Source of the DNA: Akkermansiaceae bacterium | GTDB lineage: Bacteria > Verrucomicrobiota > Verrucomicrobiia > Verrucomicrobiales > Akkermansiaceae | Direction of reading: 5' to 3' | DNA: 32,020 bases | NCBI GenBank assembly: GCA_029253285.1 | Contig: JAQWZU010000126.1 | Location: 1-32,020, forward strand | Shown: positions 10,101-17,186 of the stretch, piece after piece | Layout of the letters: every line of letters starts with the position of its first letter | Numbering within the stretch: the first letter of the stretch is position 1 | The notes under the pieces: model-generated | Database searches by the model: none | What the model saw: the letters and a program-made list of their open reading frames with translations, nothing else | Told to the model about the DNA's origin: nothing | Made by a program: the position numbers and the translations under genes

Positions 10101-12308
10101 GTCGTCGGGATCGACGAGTTCGAGAGATGTTTTGCGCTCCCACGAGGAGCCGGATGAACCAGGATTGGAGTAGATCCCGGAGGAGCCGAACATGTCGTCA
10201 ACATCCATCGCGATCGAAAGGCTGGGGACAGTGGTGAGGTCATCCTCCATGGTGGGATGGGTATCGGGGTTGGCATTGGAATTGTTGTTCATGCCGTAGT
10301 AGGGAGATTGTCCGTCCCAACTTGCAGGGAGACCGTAGAGGCTCTGCGTGTTGGCGTTCGTTTGATCGAGCACCGTGCTGGGGATGATGTAGGTGTGGGT
10401 GTCAGTGTTAGTCGAGACGTAGCCGGAGCGATAGCCGATGGCCTTGACGGCCATGGAGCGGTTGACCGTGATCGGGCCGGTGTAAATTGTGCCGCTGGTT
10501 TCGCTGGGCCAGCTTCCGTCGGTAGTGTAACGGATGGAGGCGCCAGGAGTGGCGGTTGAGATGGTGAGTGAGAAAGTGCTCCCGAAAATTCCGCGGGAGA
10601 CGTTGAAGATGGTGTCGGCGACAAATCCCGAAACGCCATTTCCGCTTGCGTTGGATCCATCAGGGGTGGGATTGAGAAGAAAGCCCACCTGAAGAGGATC
10701 GCCGAAGAAGCCATAAGAGATGTTTCCTTTCTGGTCTGGGTAGTCCGTGGTGCCAAATTCCGAAAGGACGGTGGTGCCATCCGGGCTGACGAGAGCAAGG
10801 TATTCCCCATTGGCGGAGAGTTTGAAGTTGGTGTGGAGTTCGTCGCCATTGGTGGGGCGGCGATCCTTACTGGAGGCGAAGATGAGAAGGTAGCCGTTTC
10901 CGGAAATCGAGACGTTTGGGAATTGCCACTTGGTGAGCTGGTCCGGGTCATCGGTGAGGTAGTATCCATTGAGGCTGATCGACCCTCCGTCGGGATTGTG
11001 AAGTTCGACCCAGTCCGAGGTTTCGCCATCTTCATCCTGAAGGCTGGAGGCGTTGGGGTTGGCGAGGAATTCGTTAATGCGAAGTGAGTTTCCCACGACG
11101 GTGAGCGAGAAGGTCTGCTCGATGGACAGCCCGGAGAGATCGCTACTGCGGACGCGGAAATTGAGCGTAGAACCGAGGCCGGGTAAGGCGGCGGCGGTTT
11201 GGAGAGTGTTGCCGGAGATCGTGAAGGAGGCGTTGTCGATATCACCTGCACCGGAGACAAGCTGATAGCTGTGAGCGTCGGCGGTATTGGGGTCCTCGGT
11301 GGCGAAGTCGGCGACGGTTGATCCGGAAGGAGTGCCGAGGAGAACGGTATTTGAGGGGAAGGAGAGTGCGGTGGGTGCCATGGCCGCTTCGACACTGAGG
11401 GTGAGCGTCTCCTCGTAAGTAAGGGTGTCGGCGTCGGTCGTGCGGAGACGGAGAGAGTAGCTGGCACCGAAGCTACCGAGAGAGGAATCGGCACGGAGCT
11501 CATCACCGTTGGTGATGGTGAAGAGGTTGTTGTCAGGGAAGTTTCCGTTGTCGACGAAGCTATAGGTATGGTCGTTGTCACCGTTGGGGTCGGAAGTAGT
11601 TAGCGTTCCGATGAAGGTGCCTGCGGCAGAGTCTGGTGCGAGGTCGGTATTGCTGAGTGCGATGTCGGTGGGTGGCTGGGGAGTGGGTGGTGCGGTAGCG
11701 CGGAGAATGTAGGCGCTGAGGCCGGGATCTACTCCGTCATTGACCCCGCCGAGGATGTTGATCGTTTGAGTGGTGCCGCCGGCCGTGAAGGCTCCGATGA
11801 CCGAGCCTACTCCGCTGCGGGAGAAATCGTCGCTGATATTCTCGGGTGATTCGTCGTCTCCGGCCCGTTGATTCCGGGAGGAACAACAGCCCCGGGTGTC
11901 GGCTGCCCCAATGAGTTGAATTTGATAGTCTGCACCTCCGGTGAGTCCGGTAAGTTGGAAAGTCCATCCCCCTCCGGCATAGGAGTGGCTGTTGAGGACG
12001 GTGTTGAGTTGGGGATTGCCAGAGTCGCCTCCTCCTCCGGTGAAGAAAGTTCCCGTGTTGGTATTGCTGGGAGCGATTGCCTCGGCTGCAAAGAGGATGT
12101 TTTCTCCACCAATGTTTACGGTTGTGCTGTCTCCGTCGCTCGTTGCGTTGACTGCTTTGACGAGAGTTCCGTTGGTATCCACCTGATTGGCATTGGTAAG
12201 ATTGAAAGTGGGTTGCCAGGCGATTTCAGCGGCAGATAGTAACAAGGCGCTGGAGTTCAAAGAGGCGATGAGAACCAGTGGAAGGTGGCGCCGATGGAGT
12301 TTTTTCAT
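7167..12308 (-). CDS. Giant exported multidomain CotH-kinase protein with RGCC domain
   Basis: A 1713-residue exported protein. Reading from the N-terminus: signal peptide (about 1-27); RGCC domain (about 28-205, with DTRGCC at 137-142); two cadherin-like repeats (about 210-305 and 312-405); a lamin-tail domain starting LRINEFLANP (about 408-520); a chitobiase/hexosaminidase C-terminal-like module (about 565-640, RYTTDGSWPS); a CotH kinase-like domain (about 690-1110, with YLHLYINGVYWGLYNVVERP and YKYFMWDSEWSL); a jelly-roll beta domain (about 1215-1355, TYFRTTINIGD then VYVNGNRV); a second lamin-tail domain (about 1408-1545, NLVISEINYHPG); and a C-terminal beta region. CotH proteins in spore formers phosphorylate coat proteins; the activity of this exported version is inferred. 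No PEP-CTERM or other anchor is seen. It lies 77 bases downstream of the 741-residue gene on the same strand, with a hairpin between. Confidence 0.88.
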   Translation of the reverse strand: MKKLHRRHLPLVLIASLNSSALLLSAAEIAWQPTFNLTNANQVDTNGTLVKAVNATSDGDSTTVNIGGENILFAAEAIAPSNTNTGTFFTGGGGDSGNPQLNTVLNSHSYAGGGWTFQLTGLTGGADYQIQLIGAADTRGCCSSRNQRAGDDESPENISDDFSRSGVGSVIGAFTAGGTTQTINILGGVNDGVDPGLSAYILRATAPPTPQPPTDIALSNTDLAPDSAAGTFIGTLTTSDPNGDNDHTYSFVDNGNFPDNNLFTITNGDELRADSSLGSFGASYSLRLRTTDADTLTYEETLTLSVEAAMAPTALSFPSNTVLLGTPSGSTVADFATEDPNTADAHSYQLVSGAGDIDNASFTISGNTLQTAAALPGLGSTLNFRVRSSDLSGLSIEQTFSLTVVGNSLRINEFLANPNASSLQDEDGETSDWVELHNPDGGSISLNGYYLTDDPDQLTKWQFPNVSISGNGYLLIFASSKDRRPTNGDELHTNFKLSANGEYLALVSPDGTTVLSEFGTTDYPDQKGNISYGFFGDPLQVGFLLNPTPDGSNASGNGVSGFVADTIFNVSRGIFGSTFSLTISTATPGASIRYTTDGSWPSETSGTIYTGPITVNRSMAVKAIGYRSGYVSTNTDTHTYIIPSTVLDQTNANTQSLYGLPASWDGQSPYYGMNNNSNANPDTHPTMEDDLTTVPSLSIAMDVDDMFGSSGIYSNPGSSGSSWERKTSLELVDPDDPTGDSNFQQNCAIRIQGGAFRSFGLTRKKSFRVLFKSEYGTSNQPTDGPGSLKFPLFGTEPGVAREFQTLVFRMESNDGWQWSGAGSQPQYARDEFGRRTQLALGQPAPHGRYLHLYINGVYWGLYNVVERPDSSFAESYIEDAVRDEWEGQNSGTPINSSTNLNNWNSLRSAVDEISGTNLQRDAAFLKACGFNPDGTRNAGFPVWCDPSNNADYFITNWYGGNSDWPNKNYYGGIQSQAPRHGYKYFMWDSEWSLFLRSNTNYNRITNYSGIAAANDRLQDSPEFRLRFGDRVHRAFFNNGALTPAAALARYQEVTADHRSILNPEAARWGDQHGGNRSLSDWEGEYNRIVSDWFPDRPDFFLSSLRSANLYPDLAAPTYSQHGGSIPAGSGPSFITPTTVDKVYYIFGDGDNDLTDYAHSLDPRLVGGGISPSATLVTLGDGGGVGGPTTTRYIESGHTWSYLDDGSDQGTAWRGVGFNDASWDSGASPLGYGDGDETTEVDFIDIDPGTNGDQKNATTYFRTTINIGDPSVFETFTLNYVYDDGIVVYVNGNRVDGQNLGNNPSFDEYAGTTSDDNDTDSISLSPNTFVSGSNTIAVEIHQASSSSSDISFDLDLTGFPPGVGGGDTHSSDPLSLTEPGWLFSRSYNSATAEWSALNTAFFTPDTVPADASNLVISEINYHPGEPSTPGELATSTDRDDYEFIELMNVSTSTIDLTNVRFTLGITFAFADNTLIAPGGRLVLVKNKAAFDARYPGLSGTVNIANDVLGSNDYSGRLANEGEQLILLDANDIAIHNFTYDDDLPWPLADGSSFTLVLKSPALPIPDHGLATSWIGSNNPNGAPGSETEAGFVGDSTADDDGDRYSALFEYGLGTSDLLFGDAQTKIDTSATSLTVGEETDDYYVITFERNLYTQNAVTLIPQLSYDLVTWDTETELVFLSESDNLDGTATVSYRSASPMSIKIQAFVRLMATQQ

Positions 12309-12320
12309 GATGGAAAAGAG

Positions 12321-12351
12321 AAAATCAGCCCTCTCTATGAGAGGGCTGATT
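12321..12351 (-). terminator. Hairpin between the two large RGCC-domain genes (terminator or leader element)
   Basis: A perfect 13-base-pair inverted repeat pairs 12323-12335 with 12339-12351, with only three bases in the loop. Read on the - strand it is followed by TTTT and then a pyrimidine-rich stretch, so it could end transcription of the 741-residue gene. It also sits about 14 bases upstream of the CotH gene's ATG (12308), where it could instead act as a leader hairpin or attenuator controlling read-through. Confidence 0.6.
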
Positions 12352-12385
12352 GGTTGATATTGGGAAAAGGAGGTGAAAACCGTAA

Positions 12386-14611
12386 TTAGTTTTCGAAGAC
12401 CTTGAAGAATTGTTGGTCAGCCCCGGGGTTGGGATTCGGGAATTCATAGGTGGTGAGATCTCCGCCAGAGGGAACGGAATCGTTTACATCAGCATCGAAG
12501 ACACCCAGGTCGGTATTCGTGAAGACAGTGTAGGTCCTTCCAGGCTTGGAGGTCCAAACGAGGGTCACTCGATTCGTGTCTGTATTGTAACTGATGTCCG
12601 TGACTTTCAGCGGAGTGGTGCCGGCGTCGCCGAAGTACTCGATTTCACCCAGAGCGTGCAGTGTGCCGTCGCCCGTGGTGTTGACCTGGTAACGAATAAA
12701 CTTGTAACTTACCGCTGGTGTTTCGAGGAGAAAGAGGGCGGTTTGATTACGGGCAGTCCAAATTGCCGGGTTCGTGCTGCGATAAATAGTGGTGAAAGCT
12801 ACACCGTCGTCAGATCCCTGAATTTCCCATTCGACTGGGTCGCGAAGCGGGGAGTCGTTGCTGGAAGTCAGGGTAAAGTGAGTGATAGAGATGGGATCTT
12901 CGAATTCTACCGTGAGGTCCTGAGGCGGAGCGTCGCAGCACCACTTGAAGTGGCCTCCTCCAACATTGTTGTCGAAGACATCGAAGGCTCCTTCGTTCAA
13001 GCCACCCGCAGTCGCATCGGTAAAGAAGGATTTCGAACTGGAAGTGATGCTGACCCAGTTGAAGTTGGTGCCAGCGGTGCCTTCGGTATCAATGCCGTCG
13101 TTTTCAGGGTCGGTCAAGTCGCCTCCGAGAAGTTCGGGGAGGAAAGAGACCTCGGGAAGAGCGGTGAAGCTGCCTGGGTCGGTGGGGTCTGAGTTATTGG
13201 TGATTTCAAACCCGTCGCCGCGGAGGTCTTCATCAGTATCTCGGAGATGTGGATTGGTGCCAGTTTGGGTGGCGTTTAGAAAGGGAAGGTCGGGATTTTC
13301 CGCACCGTCGAGAAGCCCGTCGTTATCGGTGTCATTGTCGAGAGGATTTGTTCCGGTATTGGTCGCACTCACCCAAGCTCCAGTGTTGCTTTCGACACCG
13401 TCGAGGTAGCCATCATCGTCGGAGTCGTCGTCGGCAATGTCGGTGCCATTGGCGAGTTCGCTGCCGTTGGTAGAACCATCAGAGTCGAAGTCCTCATCCC
13501 TGTCGAGGGTCAGGTTGCCGTCTGTATCATCGTCGTTTGGATTGTAGCCAATGCCAACTTCCACGTCGTCGGGAAGGTTATCGCTATCAGTATCGGTAAC
13601 GTTAGGGTTAGAGCCTGTCTGGTTTTCATCGACGAAGGGAAGGTCAGGATTTTCGACGCCATCGGAGAGGCTGTCGCCATCGGAATCTCCAATGAGAGGA
13701 TGGGTGCCGGTGTCTGAGGTGCTATTCCAGATTCCGGTCTTTGTTTCGTCACCATCCAGAAGGGTGTCATTATCGGTGTCCTCGTCTGCTGGATCGGTCC
13801 CGGCAGCCTGTTCCCCAAGGTTGTCGAGGCCATCATTGTCTTCGTCTTCGTCACCATCAAGGATCAGATCCCCGTCGGAGTCATTGCTGTTGGGATTCAG
13901 GCCGTGAAGATTTTCCCAGCTGTTCGTGAGTCCGTCCAAATCGCCGTCCTCGGAATCGGGCAGTTCGATCACGACGATCCCGGAAAACCCGGCGTCGCTG
14001 TTGCCCGTTACGCCGCCAAGAGATCTCCAGAGGATGTTTTGGTTAACGGCGTCGGCAGTGAAGGTCCCTAAAACGCTGGCAAAATCGCCTCGCGGCATTT
14101 CAATTCCGGTGGTGTAGTTTCCCAACCCGTCATCGGGTTCGTAGGTCCGGCCTGCGCAGCAGCCCCGTGCGTCGGCGACTCCGATGAGCTGCACCTGGTA
14201 ATTTGTTCCCGCTTCCAAACCATTGATGGTCAGAGTGATTTCAGCAGGGTTCGCTCCGGTGTAGGCATGGCTGTCGAGAAGGGTGTCTAAATCGGCATCG
14301 CCCGTCGCTCCCGTGAAGAAACCGCTCCCGTGAGTCGGTCCAGTGGTCATGCTGGTGAGAATATTTCCGGTCCCTGCCGCTGCTGAGATTGTGAAGGTGA
14401 TGCCGTTGATCATGAGATCGTCTCCCGCACCTGCTCCCGTGGCATTGTTGAAGTCGAGTGCCTCGTGAATGATACTTCCCGGGGGATTCGAAATGTCTTC
14501 CGGAGCGGCGATTGAGAAGGCTGTGCCCCAAGTGATTTGAGAGCCCTGGGTTGCTATGGGCAGTGTTGCTAAGAACCCGAGTGAGAGGATTTTATATCGA
14601 GTGTTTTTCAT
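12386..14611 (-). CDS. Exported TSP3-repeat/discoidin protein with RGCC domain
   Basis: A 741-residue exported protein. A signal peptide (about 1-23, MKNTRYKILSLGFLATLPIA) is followed by the RGCC domain shared with two neighbours (about 24-212; ADARGCC with Cys151-Cys152; LDTLLDSHAYTG). Residues about 217-480 are thrombospondin type-3-like calcium-binding repeats, rich in D-x-D-x-D-G motifs such as DGDLDGLTNSWE and GTDPADEDTDND. Residues about 505-665 look like a discoidin (F5/8 type C) carbohydrate-binding fold with a second Cys-Cys pair (558-559). The last 70 residues form a beta domain with GRTYTVFTNTDL and a terminal QFFKVFEN. It is probably a surface or matrix protein that binds calcium and glycans. 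It lies directly upstream of the CotH gene, so the two may share a transcript. Confidence 0.85.
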   Translation of the reverse strand: MKNTRYKILSLGFLATLPIATQGSQITWGTAFSIAAPEDISNPPGSIIHEALDFNNATGAGAGDDLMINGITFTISAAAGTGNILTSMTTGPTHGSGFFTGATGDADLDTLLDSHAYTGANPAEITLTINGLEAGTNYQVQLIGVADARGCCAGRTYEPDDGLGNYTTGIEMPRGDFASVLGTFTADAVNQNILWRSLGGVTGNSDAGFSGIVVIELPDSEDGDLDGLTNSWENLHGLNPNSNDSDGDLILDGDEDEDNDGLDNLGEQAAGTDPADEDTDNDTLLDGDETKTGIWNSTSDTGTHPLIGDSDGDSLSDGVENPDLPFVDENQTGSNPNVTDTDSDNLPDDVEVGIGYNPNDDDTDGNLTLDRDEDFDSDGSTNGSELANGTDIADDDSDDDGYLDGVESNTGAWVSATNTGTNPLDNDTDNDGLLDGAENPDLPFLNATQTGTNPHLRDTDEDLRGDGFEITNNSDPTDPGSFTALPEVSFLPELLGGDLTDPENDGIDTEGTAGTNFNWVSITSSSKSFFTDATAGGLNEGAFDVFDNNVGGGHFKWCCDAPPQDLTVEFEDPISITHFTLTSSNDSPLRDPVEWEIQGSDDGVAFTTIYRSTNPAIWTARNQTALFLLETPAVSYKFIRYQVNTTGDGTLHALGEIEYFGDAGTTPLKVTDISYNTDTNRVTLVWTSKPGRTYTVFTNTDLGVFDADVNDSVPSGGDLTTYEFPNPNPGADQQFFKVFEN

Positions 14612-14774
14612 GACCGGAAAGATAACAAAACACCTTTGTGGCTATCTCACAAGATGGAACTCAAGTGATTAGGGTTTTCTTTTAGTGAAGATCGCAACGA
14701 TATAGAGATGTCTGACAGCTGGTGAGATTCTGGCTTATCCAGTGGTCGGAAAGGATTGTTGCGCCTTTTCCCGA
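14612..14774 (-). promoter_or_regulatory. Upstream region of the two RGCC genes
   Basis: These 163 bases separate the end of the PQQ-like propeller gene from the start of the 741-residue gene, both on the - strand. The region is AT-richer than its surroundings and should contain the promoter for the TSP3/CotH pair. I could not pick a convincing -35/-10 pair, and no strong terminator for the propeller gene was found. Confidence 0.3.
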
Positions 14775-15986
14775 TCAGTTGCCGACACAAAATAGATGCT
14801 CCTTTCCCCGGAGAAACCATTGGCCGTTGACGATTACGGGGGAGGCGGAGAGGTCTTCGCCGAGAGACATTTGTGCGGTTTGTTTGTATTCCGCGCCGGG
14901 TTTGACAACGGTGATGATACCCTTTTCGGAGCCAAAGATGACGTGGTCTTGCATCACGACGAGGGAGGCGGAGTGTTCGCGGCCGATCTTTTGTTTCCAG
15001 AGGCGCTCGCCTTTTTGGGCCTGGTAACAGGAGCCGGTTCCTTTGTCGGAGACCACGAGGTAGTAGCCGTTGGTGACGACGGGGCTGGGGACGTAGGAGG
15101 GGTCCTTGCGAGTGTGCCAGACGACGTGGGTGTCGGTGACATTACCGCTGCCGGTGGGATCAATGGCCATCATGTGGAGGGTCGGAAAGCCGCAGGTCAT
15201 GTAGATGTATTTCCCGTCGTAAACCGGGGAGGCGACGTATTGATCGGTGGGGCCGTCGATGATCCAGTGCTGTTTGCCGGTATCGGGATCGTAGGAGGCG
15301 ACGCATTTGCTCCCGGAAATGACCAATTGGTTTCGGCCTTCAATAGTGCGGATGATGGGTGTGCAGTAGCTGCGGGTTTTGTTGGGGCGCGGTGTTTTCC
15401 AAATCGTCTTGCCGGTCTTTTTGTTGAGACCGACGAGGTAGGCGTCGCCGTCGTGATCGCCATTGACGATGACTTTGTCTTTCCAAAGAATCGGGCTGGA
15501 GCAATAGCCGTGGCGGCTTGAGAAGATACCGGGACGAACTTCCCAGACTTTTTTGCCCTCGAAGTCGTAGGCGGCGACGAACATGTCCTCTTTATCGAGG
15601 AAGGAAACATAGACCAGCTTTCCATCGGTGGCGGGAGTGCTGGAAGCGCGGCTGTTTTTGCGGTGGATCTTTTCGATGGGAGATTTGAGGACTGTTTGCT
15701 GCCAAAGCGATTTCCCGGTCTTGCGATCGAGCTTGAGGAGGAGGCGCTCGCCGGAGTCTTCATCGGCGGAGACGAGAAAAATGGCGTCGTCCCAAATGAT
15801 GGGCGAGGCGTGGCCGATACCGGGGATCTCGGTTTTCCATTTGAGATCTTTTTCGAGTGTCCAAGAGAGAGGCGCTTTCTTATCGGGGCAAATGCCATCG
15901 CCGCTTGGGCCACGCCAGCCGGGCCAATTGTCGGCGAGGAGGGATGTCGTGAAGCAGGCGAAGAGGAGAGTAATTTTTAGGTTCAT
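14775..15986 (-). CDS. Exported PQQ-like beta-propeller protein
   Basis: A 403-residue secreted protein. A signal peptide (MNLKITLLFACFTTSLLA) is followed by the NWPGWRGPSGDGIC opening typical of planctomycete and verrucomicrobial PQQ-like propellers. Repeats of the form D..TGK.LW are visible (DRKTGKSLWQQ, NKKTGKTIWKT, DPDTGKQHWII), each marking one blade. No heme motif or recognisable dehydrogenase catalytic site is seen, so it may be a structural or binding propeller rather than a quinoprotein enzyme. Its start overlaps the stop of the NHL-repeat gene by four bases, so the pair is translationally coupled. A paralogous propeller is encoded at 20477-21730. Confidence 0.85.
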   Translation of the reverse strand: MNLKITLLFACFTTSLLADNWPGWRGPSGDGICPDKKAPLSWTLEKDLKWKTEIPGIGHASPIIWDDAIFLVSADEDSGERLLLKLDRKTGKSLWQQTVLKSPIEKIHRKNSRASSTPATDGKLVYVSFLDKEDMFVAAYDFEGKKVWEVRPGIFSSRHGYCSSPILWKDKVIVNGDHDGDAYLVGLNKKTGKTIWKTPRPNKTRSYCTPIIRTIEGRNQLVISGSKCVASYDPDTGKQHWIIDGPTDQYVASPVYDGKYIYMTCGFPTLHMMAIDPTGSGNVTDTHVVWHTRKDPSYVPSPVVTNGYYLVVSDKGTGSCYQAQKGERLWKQKIGREHSASLVVMQDHVIFGSEKGIITVVKPGAEYKQTAQMSLGEDLSASPVIVNGQWFLRGKEHLFCVGN

Positions 15987-16978
15987 TTTGGAAAGTGGAG
16001 AAGACGGTGGTTCATGGAATCGGCGATCCAGAGTCCGCCTTTGGAATCGTAGCGGGCGCCGTGAGGGCGGTTGATCTTTGTGGTGAGAGGTGAGTCGCCG
16101 AGGGTCTTTCCGGCTTTGCCGGGAGAGCCGGCGAGGAGGTGGATCGTTTTCTCCTTCACTTTGTAGAGGCGGAGGCAGTGGTTATTGTCGTCGCTGATGA
16201 CGATGTTGCCTTCGGGGTCGAGAGCGAGATGCTTGGGGCCCTTGAGTTTGGCTTGCGGTCCGGGGCCGTTGTCGCCGGAGTAGCCTTTTTTTCCTGAGGT
16301 GTTGACGAGAGTGTGGATGCGACCCTTGAGGTCAACGTGGCGGAGGGCATGGCCTTCGCGGGAGGCGATGTAGACCGAGCCATCGACTCCGTAGACGGCG
16401 GCCCGAGGTCCGTAGAGGGGCGACTTGGTGGCCCTCTCACCGTCGGTAGGCTTGCCCCGCTTGCCATTCCCGGCGACGGTACGGATAAGCTTGGACTTAA
16501 GATTGATTTCGCGGATTTGGTAGTTCTTGAGATCGGCGATGAGGAGATGGGTTCCTTTGGGATTGATGGAGAGGGTATAGGGGCTTTTGAGCGGTGGGCC
16601 GGTAAATAAGAGGGTGGAGAGTTTGCCGGTTTTGGTGTCGATGACGCGGATTCGCCGGTTAAAGGTGTCGGCTAGGAAAAGGCGCCCGTCGGGATGGATG
16701 GCGAGGTCGTGCATGCCGTTGAAGCGACCTTTGGTGGCGGGTTCGCCATCGCCTTCGGAGACGTCGCCGAGTTTTTGTCCGCCGGGTGATTGGGAGCCCG
16801 CGATGAAGGTGAGCTTGCCATCCTGGTAGCGGAAGACGCGGTTGCCTTTTTGGTATTCCACTCCGAGGGCAGCTTCGTCTTTGTCAAAGACCACGGAGAA
16901 TGGTTCGGTGGTGCCGGTGATCTCGAGAGGTTTGGCGAAGGCTGGGGCTAAAAATAACAAGGGGAGAAAGAATTTCAT
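15983..16978 (-). CDS. Exported NHL/SMP-30-like beta-propeller protein
   Basis: About 331 residues. ATG at 16978 is chosen over an in-frame GTG at 16987 because it begins a clean signal peptide (MKFFLPLLFLAPAFA). The mature chain has repeated NHL-type blades: GRFNGMHDLAIHPDGRLFLAD, then VIDTKTGKLSTL, GPRAAVYGVDGSVYIAS, GPKHLALDPEGNIVISDDNN and, last, RPHGARYDSKGGLWIADSMN. Such propellers act as binding scaffolds or lactonase/esterase-like enzymes; nothing here decides between them. The stop overlaps the downstream PQQ-like gene (ATGA type), so the two propellers are probably made together. Confidence 0.85.
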   Translation of the reverse strand: MKFFLPLLFLAPAFAKPLEITGTTEPFSVVFDKDEAALGVEYQKGNRVFRYQDGKLTFIAGSQSPGGQKLGDVSEGDGEPATKGRFNGMHDLAIHPDGRLFLADTFNRRIRVIDTKTGKLSTLLFTGPPLKSPYTLSINPKGTHLLIADLKNYQIREINLKSKLIRTVAGNGKRGKPTDGERATKSPLYGPRAAVYGVDGSVYIASREGHALRHVDLKGRIHTLVNTSGKKGYSGDNGPGPQAKLKGPKHLALDPEGNIVISDDNNHCLRLYKVKEKTIHLLAGSPGKAGKTLGDSPLTTKINRPHGARYDSKGGLWIADSMNHRLLHFPK

Positions 16979-17036
16979 CAAGCTCACAGAACGGAGTTTG
17001 AGAATGGGATCTTTCTTTTCGGCAGAGAAGAGATGA

Positions 17037-17162
17037 GCTGGTAGGATCCCCCCTGCATTGAAGCTTGTTCAGGATGATGTGACCGATCCGGTCAGCAAAG
17101 ATGAGTTACAAGGATTGCGTAATGCGCACAAATCGTGGATTGAGAGTTGGACGGTGGAATAA
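17037..17162 (+). pseudogene. Possible C-terminal gene remnant upstream of the GH13 gene
   Basis: An ATG-less open frame ending in TAA at 17160-17162 reads as ordinary soluble protein; from a possible TTG at 17058 it gives LKLVQDDVTDPVSKDEL and continues to KSWIESWTVE. Codon choice looks coding-like. It could be the degraded tail of a lost gene or a very short real gene starting at TTG 17058 or GTG 17079. It is too short to assign, and chance is a fair alternative. Confidence 0.2.
17080..17094. promoter_or_regulatory. Palindrome, possible operator, in divergent region
   Basis: TGACCGATCCGGTCA is a perfect palindrome with 6-base arms and a 3-base centre. It lies between the divergent NHL-propeller gene (-) and the GH13 gene (+), about 90 bases from the GH13 start, a usual place for a repressor or activator site. 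Only one copy is seen, and the site also lies within the possible coding remnant, so the assignment is weak. Confidence 0.25.
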
Positions 17163-17168
17163 TTAAAA
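17140..17168 (+). promoter_or_regulatory. Possible sigma70-like promoter for the GH13 gene
   Basis: TTGAGA (17140-17145) and TTAAAA (17163-17168) are separated by 17 bases and end 18 bases before the ATG of the GH13 gene. The match to the -10 consensus is partial, so this is a tentative call. Confidence 0.25.
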
Positions 17169-17186
17169 GAGTAGAGTGAATTTCAG

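Noticed and set aside
10289-11581. Long open frame of 430 codons on the - strand, out of phase with the CotH gene
   Set aside because: Its product is Ser/Pro/Thr-rich low-complexity sequence typical of an alternative frame, and the overlapping CotH-gene frame has clear domains. It is a shadow of the GC-skewed coding sequence.
12410-13192. 260-codon + frame antisense to the TSP3/discoidin gene
   Set aside because: No recognisable motif or signal peptide, while the - frame encodes ordered domains and calcium-binding repeats. It is treated as a shadow.
13170-13970. Repetitive DNA with recurring gtc/atc/gtcgtc blocks, at first resembling a tandem repeat or CRISPR-like array
   Set aside because: The spacing is irregular and the blocks are the codons of Asp-rich TSP3 repeats in a real gene, so this is protein-level repetition.
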